Below are positions 55,985 to 64,000 of a DNA stretch of 64,000 nucleotides, piece by piece; position 1 is the stretch's first letter, and each line of letters starts with the position of its first letter. A program made the position numbers and the translations under genes. This DNA comes from Apiosordaria backusii (taxonomy: Eukaryota; Ascomycota; Sordariomycetes; Sordariales; Lasiosphaeriaceae), in contig JAUKTV010000008.1 of NCBI GenBank assembly GCA_030549205.1, positions 806,001-870,000 on the forward strand, given 5' to 3'. Under the pieces are notes generated by a model that saw only the letters and a program-made list of their open reading frames with translations, searched no databases and was not told where the DNA came from.

Positions 55985-58900
55985 TTAAGCAATAGCCGTG
56001 AACACCTCCTCGGCGGTACGCTTGACGATACCACCAGTGACGGGGAGGCTAGTGTTCTTCTCGAGGTACAGATCGACCTCACGAGCAGCCTGTCGACCTT
56101 CGTTGATACCCCTGATAGATTGTTAGCATTTCTCATGCTTCGCAAAAAAGTGAGGATTAAAAACTTACCAGACAATAAGCGACTGTCCACGGCGGCAATC
56201 ACCAGCCGCAAAGATACCATCCACATTGGTGCTGTATTTTCCAGCTGGGGTCTTGACGTTCTTGCGGGCATCCTTCTCAATCTCATCGCCGAGAACGCGA
56301 GCCTCGGGGCCGAGGAAACCCATAGACAAGAGGACGAGATCAGCGGGGAAGAACTGCTGAGAACCCTCAACCTTCTTCATGTCCCAGCCACCGCTGGCAG
56401 ACTTGGTCCACTCAACACGGACAGTGTTGATGCCCTTCACCTTGCCGCTGCCGTCATCAACGAACTCCTCAGACATGATGCAGAACTCGCGAGGGTCCTT
56501 GCCCGTGTGCTGGGCCACCTCAGTGTGGCCGTAGTCGACACGGTAGATGCGGGGCCACTGGGGCCACGGGTTGTCACGGGCACGCTCCGGGGGAGGCTGA
56601 GGTAGCAGCTCAAAGTTGACAACCGACTTGGCACCGTGGCGGACGGAAGTACCAATGCAGTCGTTACCGGTATCACCGCCACCAATGACAACGACGTGCT
56701 TGTCCTTGGCAGAGATGTAAGAACCATCAGCCAACTCAGAGTCGAGCAGAGACTTGGTGTTCTTGTGGAGGAACTCCATGGCGAAGTGGATGCCCTCAAG
56801 GTTGCGGCCCTTGATGGGGAGGTCACGAGCGACGGTGGCACCGGTGGCGATGATGACGGCGTCAGTCTCAGCCTTGAGGTCCATCAGCTTGACATCCTCG
56901 CCAACGGAAACACCAGTCTTGAAGACGATGCCTTCATCAGCCATGAACTTGGTACGTCTATCGACGATGCGCTTGTCGAGCTTCATGTTGGGGATACCAT
57001 ACATGAGCAGACCACCGAGACGGTCAGCACGCTCGTAGACGGTGACAAGATGACCAGCCTTGTTCAACTGATCAGCGGCGGCAAGACCGGCTGGCCCGGA
57101 TCCAATGATGGCAACCTTCTTGCCAGTGCGGACCTTGGGCGGCCTGGGGATCATCCAGCCCTTCTCGAAACCCCTGTCAATGATGGCGCACTCGATGGAC
57201 TTGATACCAACGGGGTCTTCGTTGATGCCAAGAACGCAGGCACCCTCGCAAGGAGCAGGGCAGACACGGCCGGTGAACTCGGGGAAGTTGTTAGTCATGA
57301 GAAGACGGTTAAGGGCGTCCTGCCATTGGTTCGCAAAGACCAATTCGTTCCATTTGGGGATAATGTTAGAGATGGGGCAGCCAGTGTCGGACTGGCAGAA
57401 GGGGACACCGCAGTCCATGCAGCGAGCAGACTGATACTTGAGCTCATCCTCATCAAGTCTCTGGGACAGCTCGGCCCAGTCCTTGACGCGGGTCTTGGCG
57501 CTGCGGTACTTCTCAGAGCGGCGCTGGTACTTCATGAAGCCCTTGGTCTTGTCGAGGACGAGAGCCTTCTTCTTGTCCCGGGTCTGATCGCCAAAGCTCT
57601 CCTCGATATCGGCAAGCTTGGCGGTGTGCTCATCCTTCTTGGCCTCCTTCTTAGGGGCGACACCAGCGACAGCGGGAAGATTGTACTCAGCACGCTTGGC
57701 CTCGGCAGCCTTAGCAGCCTCCTCTTCCAGGACACGCTTGTAGTCAACAGGCAAGACCTTGATGAACCGGGGAAGGGCGCGGTTGAAGTCAACCAGGATA
57801 CGAGCCGCAAGCTCGGAGCCAGTGTAGTGGTGGTGATCCTCGATGAGACCGCGGAGGTAGGCAACTTCCTCAGGATCCTCAACAGGGCCAGCCTCCACCA
57901 TTTCGGTGTTGAGCTTAGTGAGGAAGTCCTGGTGGATATCGAGAACGTATGCAATACCGCCAGACATACCAGCAGCGAAGTTGCGACCAGTGCTGCCGAG
58001 AATGACGATACGACCACCAGTCATGTACTCGCAGCCGTGGTCACCAACACCCTCAACAACCGCGGTGGCACCAGAGTTACGGACCGCAAAGCGTTCAGCA
58101 GCGACACCGCGAAAAAAGGCAGTACCGCTGGTAGCACCGTACAAGCAGACGTTGCCGATGAGGATGTTCTCCTCGGCCTTAAAGACGGCCGAGCGAGGAG
58201 GGTACACGATGAGGCGACCACCAGACAAGCCCTTGCCGACGTAGTCATTGGCATCACCCTCCAGCTCCAAGGTGATACCGGGAGCAAGGAAGGCACCGAA
58301 GGACTGACCGGCGGAACCCTTGATGTTGACGTGGATGGTGTCCATGGGCAAACCAGCCTCGCCGAATCTCTTCGAGACGTGGTAGGACAGCGAAGTACCC
58401 ATGGCACGATCGGTGTTGACAATGTCGCACTCGATACGGGATGGAAGGCCCTTGTCCAGAGTCAACTCGGCCTCGGAGATCAGCTTGTTGTCAAGGCGGA
58501 CATAGAGGCGATGATCCTGCTTGCGGACGTTGAAGGTAGCAACACCGGGGCGAAGCTTGTGCGCAGGAGTGAGGATGAGGGAAAGATCGATGTTAGCGGT
58601 CTTGTTGGTGCGCAGATCCTCGCGGACCTTGAGGACCTCAGCACGACCGATCATCTCGTTCACGGTGCGGAAACCAAGCTTGGCCATGATGGCACGGAGC
58701 TCGTTAGCAACATAGTAGAAGAAGTTGATAACGTGCTCGGGAGTACCGGTGAACTTCTTGCGAAGCTCAGGATCCTGGGTAGCGATACCGACGGGGCAAG
58801 TATTCAAGTGGCACTTGCGCATCTGCAAACGTTTAATTAGCTTCAAATTCATCAAGAGAATCATCAGGGATGGTGTGTGGTGGTGGAAATGAAGTTATCA

Positions 58901-61900
58901 CGACTTCTTGCCTGTGTGAACCCTAACCGTGACACGCATCCTGTTCAACCCGAAGGCATCCAAAGAATGTCGAGACGCATAAGTGGTCTGGCAAAAGGCC
59001 TGTATGAAGAAAAAACAGTTGTACAACTATCTTTTCAATGCGTACATAGCTCGAAATAAGGTGTATTCGGATAGTGTTGAGGCATCACACAGAGTTCTCA
59101 ACACATACCCCTCGTTCGAATACACCGTTTTCTTTGCCTTGTACATATTCAAAGATAGCCGACACACCTGTTGTCTCTTCATGCAGGCTTTCTTCAAAGC
59201 CACTTGCGCGTATCGAACTCTTGAATGCCTGTCGTATTGTCGAGGAGGTGTACAAGTTGAGCTCACAAACATGATGCCTCGATATCCACATGTTCGTCGA
59301 TATGGGGGAGGTGTAACAGAAAATCAAAGGGAGTGTACATACCATAATGCAGCCCATGGCAATCAAGGGGGTAGTAGCGAAACCCCATTCCTCAGCACCA
59401 AGCAAGCAGGCAATGGCGACATCACGGCCAGTCCGGAGCTGGCCATCGGTCTGGACGACAACACGACCACGGAGGTCGTTCAGGACAAGAGTCTGATGGG
59501 TCTCAGCAAGACCCAACTCCCAAGGGAGACCGGCATACTTGATACCAGTCCAGCGGGAAGCACCAGTACCACCATCATGACCAGAGATCAGGATGTGATC
59601 AGCCTTGGCCTTGGCGACACCAGAGGCAACAATACCAACACCAGTCTCAGACACAAGCTTGACGGACACACGCGAGCGAGGGCTCGAGCACTTGAGGTCG
59701 TAAATGAGCTGCTTCAAGTCCTCGATCGAGTAGATGTCGTGGTGGGGAGGAGGCGAGATCAAACCAACGCCAGGGGTCGAGTGACGAGTGCGAGCGATCG
59801 ACTTGGAGACCTTGTGGCCGGGAAGCTCACCACCCTCACCGGGCTTGGCGCCCTGAGCCATCTTGATCTGGAGCTCGTCGGAGTCGGCAAGGTAGGCGGA
59901 GGTGACACCGAAACGACCAGAGGCAACCTGCTTGATGGCCGAACGCATGGTGTCACCGTTGGGCATGACCTGAGAGCGCTCAGGATCCTCACCACCCTCA
60001 CCAGTGTTGGACTTGCCACCAAGTCTGTTCATGGCCACGGCAAGGGTGGAGTGAGACTCCATCGAAATGGAGCCGTAGGACATGGCACCAGTGCAGAAAC
60101 GGCGCACGATCTCGGTCCAGGGCTCAACCTGCTCGATGGGGATAGGGGTGGTCTCCTCAAACTTGAAGTCGAGCATACCGCGAAGCGTGCAGGCCTTGAT
60201 CTGCTCATATTCGGAGCGTGAGTAAGCCTCGTAGGACTTGTCATTCTTGGTGCGGACAGCGTCCTGGATGTTGGCGATGGACGTAGGGTCGTTGATGTGT
60301 GCCTCACCACCATCGCGCCAGTGGTATTCACCAGACTCGGGCAGGCCGGTGACGCCAACCGTGTAGCGCGAAGGGAATCCACGCTCGTGGAGGCGGAAAG
60401 CGTCCTCGGCAATGAGCTCGAAAGTGATACCCTTGATGCGGGAAGCAGTTCCGCGGAAGCAGCGGTCGACGACGCTGTCATCAACACCAAGAGCTTCGAA
60501 AATCTGCGCACCCTTGTAACTGGCGAGGGTAGAAATGCCCATCTTGCTCATGACCTTCAGGATACCGCCATCAACGGAGTGCTTGTAGTTCTGGATGAGC
60601 TGCTCATCTGAGAGCTTCTTCTTGATGAGCTTCTCCTTGTTGAGCTTGAGGATGCACTCCATCGCAAGATAGGGGTTGATGGCATCCACACCGTAGCCGA
60701 GAAGCACGCACATGTGGTGCACCTCACGAGCCTCGGCAGTCTCAACGACAAGAGCAGCCATGGAGCGCCACTTATTGGCAACAAGGTGATGGTGGACCAT
60801 ACCAGCAGCGAGCAGGGCAGAGACAGCAACCCGATCCTTGGACGTCTTGCGGTCAGTCAGGACAATGATGCGGTCCCGAGCCTCGATGGCAGCAGTGGCC
60901 TCCTTGCAGATGTAGTCAAGGTGCTTGATGTAGCCCTGCACCCCCTCCGACTTGGGGAAGGTGATGTCAATGGTCTTCACAGTCCATTCGGGGTAAAGCT
61001 TGGACATGTTGTTCAACGCATTGAACTCCTCAATGGAAAGGATGGGGCTAGGCAAGAGGAGCCTGCCGCACTGAGAGGCATCCATTTCCAAAAGGTTGCC
61101 CTGGGGTCCGACATAGCACTCCAGAGACATGACGATCGACTCTCTGATAGGGTCGATAGGAGGGTTGGTGACCTGAGCGAACAGCTGGCGGAAGTACTCG
61201 TAGAGCAGCTTGGGGGCTTGAGACAGGCACGCAAGAGGAGCATCGTTACCCATGGAACCGAGAGCCTCCTTCTCGTCCGAAGCCATCGGAGCGAGCAGCA
61301 AGCTGATCTGCTCAAAAGTATACCCGAAAGCGTGCAACAGAGGGTCCTCTTGCAACTTGAAGTTGTCGGGCTTGGCGGCCAATTCAAGGCTCTTGTCCTC
61401 GCCAACCTTCTCCAAGACGTTGGGCATGGTGATCAGGTTCTCGTCGAGCCAGGCCCTGAAGTCCTGGCGGGTGGAAACAGCAGCCTTGAGTTCGCTGTCG
61501 TCGATGATACGACCAGCGTGGGTGTCGACAAGAAGCATGCGACCGGGCTGCAGACGGCCCTTCTGAATGATTCTCTCGGGCTCAACGGGGATGGTACCAA
61601 CTTCGGAAGCGCAGATGATGCGGTCATCATCCATCACATAGAAGCGGCAAGGGCGGAGACCGTTACGATCAAGATTAGCACCACAGAATCGACCATCGGC
61701 GAAGGTGAAAAGAGCAGGGCCATCCCAAGGCTCCATCTGGCAAGCAGCCCACTCGTAAAATGCGGCCTTCTTGGGGTCCATGGCACTGTTGCCCTGCCAG
61801 GCTTCAGGGACCATCAGCATGACGGCCTCTGGAAGAGAAAGCACTCCATTGATGGTGAGAAGTTCCAGGACGTTGTCGAAGGCGGCGGAATCAGAACCGC

Positions 61901-63083
61901 CATCCTCAACGACTGGGTACAGATCCTCGAGCTCATCACCGAAAATGTCAGACTGCATGACGCCCTCACGAGCGCGCATCCAGTTCTTGTTGCCACGGAG
62001 AGTGTTGATTTCGCCTGGGGGTACGAAGTTAGCATGCTGTGTTGGTCTTGCAAGTTCAGTCTACTGCTTACCGTTGTGAGCCGCCCATCTCAGGGGCTGG
62101 GCACGATCCCAGGAGGGGAATGTGTTGGTGGAGAAGCGCGAGTGCACCAGGGCAAAGTGCGCCTCATAATCGGCATTCACTAAATCGTGGTAGTATTGGT
62201 ATACTTGCACTGGAGCCAACTGTCCCTTGTAAACAATGTTCTTGTTTGAAAGGGAGCAGATGTAGAACCAGTTCTGAAGCCCGACGGTACGTGTGGCACG
62301 CTTTCTGAGGACATAGAGTTGTCTTTCAAAGAGCCTGTCATCGAACTTGTCCGCGTCCGTAATCTCAGGAGCGTTCCCTGGACCATAGGCAGACTGGAGC
62401 ACCACAAAGGGCTGCAGAATGGTAGGCTCGCGAGAAGCAGCAGCCGGACCAAGGAGAGTGGAATCCACGGGGAGCTCTCGCCACCCGAGGACTCTCAAGC
62501 CCAAGGACTCGGCAATATCTTCCAACTGCCGCTTGGACTCTTGCAGGGTCTCTGGATCAGGCTTGAAGAACAGATTTCCCACAGCGTACTGTCCCGGAGG
62601 AGGGAGCTTAATGCCCTCTTCACGCTCAAAGTTCTTCACAAAGAACTTGTGGGGAATCGATGTCATGACACCAGCACCATCACCATCTCGCGCGTCTGAG
62701 CCTACCGCACCACGATGGGTCATGTTGCACAGAAGGTTTCGCGCTGTAGAATGTCAGCTTTCTGTCCGATCTAAACCAACGCCAATGGAACCTACCATCG
62801 CTGACGATTTTGTGGCTAGGCTTGCCCTTGATATGGCAAGCAAAGCCTACACCGCAAGCATCCTTCTCGAGTGACGGGTCGTACAACCCTCTAGCAAGCA
62901 ATGTGTTAACCAAAGCAGATATTCCAACCAAGCCAAGAGTGATACGTACTGCTTCACCGGAAGGGCACCAGCCCACGAGTCATTGTTTTCTGTTTGATAT
63001 TCATAGGGCTGGTAGTCGTAGCCCTCAGACTCTGTGTGAGTTTGTCGATCATCGAATTCAGGGGTCAGCTTGATCTCGCCCAT
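55985..63083 (-). CDS. GLT1: NADH-dependent glutamate synthase (GOGAT), 2117 aa, six exons
   Basis: Makes two glutamates from glutamine and 2-oxoglutarate, using NADH; central to nitrogen assimilation. Exons 63083-62950, 62890-62796, 62743-62072, 62014-59343, 58822-56169 and 56111-55985 close at 2117 codons, the length of fungal and plant single-chain enzymes. A 56-residue propeptide precedes catalytic Cys57 (EKDACGVGFACHIKG) of the class II amidase. Next come the central and FMN domains (GGKSNTGEGGEDPER, KPGEGGELPGHKVS, SGHDGGTGASRWTGIKYAGL); the 3Fe-4S cysteines C1189, C1195 and C1200 (GCIM-MRKCHLNTCPVG) are split by the fifth coding junction's 520-bp intron (58823-59342). Then the glutamate-synthase beta-helix, and the GltD-like half with 4Fe-4S cysteines (CMDCGVPFCQSDTGCPIS; VCPAPCEGAC), FAD site (GSGPAGLAAA) and NADH site (GGGDTGNDC). 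The other four introns are 52-59 bp. Confidence 0.97.
58823..59342 (-). other. 520-bp GLT1 intron occupied by a large imperfect fold-back
   Basis: The intron has normal signals (donor GTATGT, branch GCTAAT, acceptor CAG) but is nearly ten times longer than its neighbours. Most of it is an inverted repeat centred at about 59093. Mirror pairs: 59074-59081 with 59097-59104 (8 of 8), 59060-59069 with 59117-59126 (10 of 10), 59027-59034 with 59151-59158 (8 of 8), 58998-59010 with 59176-59188 (12 of 13), 58981-58986 with 59200-59205, 58954-58959 with 59225-59230, and 58915-58919 with 59263-59267. All lie near one axis, so the arms are roughly 170 bp each with scattered mismatches. The RNA would fold into one long hairpin. 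Confidence 0.88.
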
Positions 63084-64000
63084 GCTAGGCAAGCTTAGGC
63101 TTGTCAAGACGCGAAGGAGTGTTGCTTGTCTGACGTGACCCGGCCAACGGGCGGGGTATCAGGGAACAGTTTGATAACTGCGAATGGCGGAAGGGTTCTA
63201 CAGGGTATGAAATATGATTAGTTCCAAGACTAAATACAAAATGATTCTTTGATTCAAGCGCCGAGTCAAGACAAGATGATGAGTGAGGTGTCTCAAGGTC
63301 CGGCGTTGTGAGTGAAATTCGGTGGATCAGTGGTCGGTGATTGTTTAAGCTCGAGGTGGTCCAATGTGGATGCGAGGGTTACGCCAGGTGACCGCGAGAC
63401 AAATGAAAAAACCGGAAGGCGGCCACGGAGCTCAATTGAGGGCTTTGTGGCCCAAACCTTGAGTTGACAGCTACGTCCCATATCCGAGAACTGGGTGTAG
63501 CCATCAGACAAGACAAACACCCCACCCGAAGCCGATCATCCCAAGCCAGATCGAAAAGCTGTTATCAACGGCAGAGGGGCGCCTGACAGCAGCCTGGGGT
63601 GTGAGCCGTGCCCGTCCCAGATATTGGGAGACAGGCCTAGAATGATTTCGAGGCGTCGGATATTGGCGTGGCATGATGCATGCTGGAGATGCAGTCTCCA
63701 TACAGAACTGCAGAGCTGTATGATAGGCAGCTCTTGCACCATAGCCGCCAATAGCCCTTGACAGGCCCCCCTTAAGACTTGTGATGCAATCTGGACCATC
63801 CAGAGAACGGTAGAACCCCAACTGGGCGCGGGATGACGACAGGAGAGTTGCACCAGGGGCCTTATCGTGTGCCCATGCGGCTATATTCCCGCAGCTCTGA
63901 TAGGATGGAAGCTTCCTATCATCGATAGGCGAGACGCCTGCCTGTCTATGCCGACATGTACCCAAGCACCAAACGGCGTCGGCACGTCGCAATGGCAATA
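63084..64000 (-). promoter_or_regulatory. GLT1 upstream region with GATA-type motifs
   Basis: No gene is supported. It contains GATAA near 63173 and a perfect inverted pair CCTATC-ATC-GATAGG at 63915-63929. GATA factors (NIT2/AreA) of nitrogen regulation bind pairs of GATA cores, and GLT1 is a plausible target, but the inverted pair is 830 bp from the start codon and may belong to another gene beyond the window. Confidence 0.4.

Noticed and set aside
56636..58840. Plus-strand open frame of 734 codons opposite GLT1
   Set aside because: It is an antisense shadow: highly biased GLT1 codons keep the complementary frame free of stops. The GLT1 reading on the minus strand has clear domains. The same holds for the frame at 60714-62183.
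58983..60221. Plus-strand frame spanning the GLT1 intron and exon 4
   Set aside because: No ATG-linked homology; antisense to conserved FMN-domain codons and continuing through the intron by chance.
1..64000. CRISPR arrays, bacterial operons, insertion sequences, secondary-metabolite cluster
   Set aside because: None present: genes are spliced and fungal, there are no regularly spaced repeats, and no polyketide, peptide or terpene synthase was seen.

Overview
The window comes from the nuclear genome of a filamentous ascomycete, most likely a sordariomycete close to the Sordariales. The reasons are: genes split by short introns (mostly 52-90 bp) with GTRNGT donors and CTRAC/CTGAC branch sites; an Elp1, Ypd1/HPT, Rho1, Get1, Rud3, Nop15, Vtc, Avt and NADH-GOGAT gene set of fungal type; fungus-only families (DUF3984-like, GPI-anchored aspartic protease); and one sharply bounded, extremely AT-rich block that looks like a RIP-mutated transposon relic. 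No prokaryotic feature, CRISPR, rRNA or convincing tRNA was seen. All exon models below were built by hand from splice signals, and reading frames close across every junction given.

Layout. 1-3.5 kb: the 5' part of ELP1 (minus, cut by the window edge) diverges from a DUF3984-type gene. 3.5-10.3 kb: a long gene-poor tract holding a 43-bp tandem duplication and the AT-rich block (about 5.28-6.06 kb) between two imperfect copies of a 25-bp sequence. 10.3-18.1 kb: a Ypd1-like phosphotransfer gene, a 2H-phosphoesterase (AKAP7-like) gene, a four-exon coiled-coil protein with a poly-Asn tract, and a Cys/His-rich protein. 20.6-22.9 kb: a 756-residue protein of unknown function. 24.3-27.6 kb: a tandem pair of paralogous cysteine-rich single-pass membrane proteins. 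28.7-35.8 kb: an SPX-VTC polyphosphate-complex subunit, mitochondrial ribosomal protein uL24m, and a Rho1-type GTPase. 37.4-37.6 kb: a two-exon gene for a 29-residue Cys-rich micro-protein. 39-47 kb: an Avt-type amino-acid transporter, a GPI-anchored aspartic protease and a PTAR1/Ecm9-like protein. 47.6-50.3 kb: GET1 and a polytopic membrane protein. 50.7-63.1 kb, all minus: the golgin RUD3, NOP15 and the six-exon GLT1 (NADH-glutamate synthase).

How the genes relate. Most are unrelated housekeeping genes, as usual for a fungal chromosome arm. Thematic links are loose: secretory-pathway functions (Get1, Rud3, the GPI protease), vacuole functions (Vtc, Avt), cell-wall/polarity signalling (Rho1, Ypd1) and nitrogen assimilation (GLT1).

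The most unusual things seen are a 520-bp GLT1 intron that is almost entirely one large imperfect fold-back hairpin and splits the 3Fe-4S cysteine motif; the duplicated membrane-protein pair, one copy with a 24-bp minisatellite in its stalk; the 29-residue micro-protein; and a Rho1-type GTPase ending in an atypical CVIA prenylation box.
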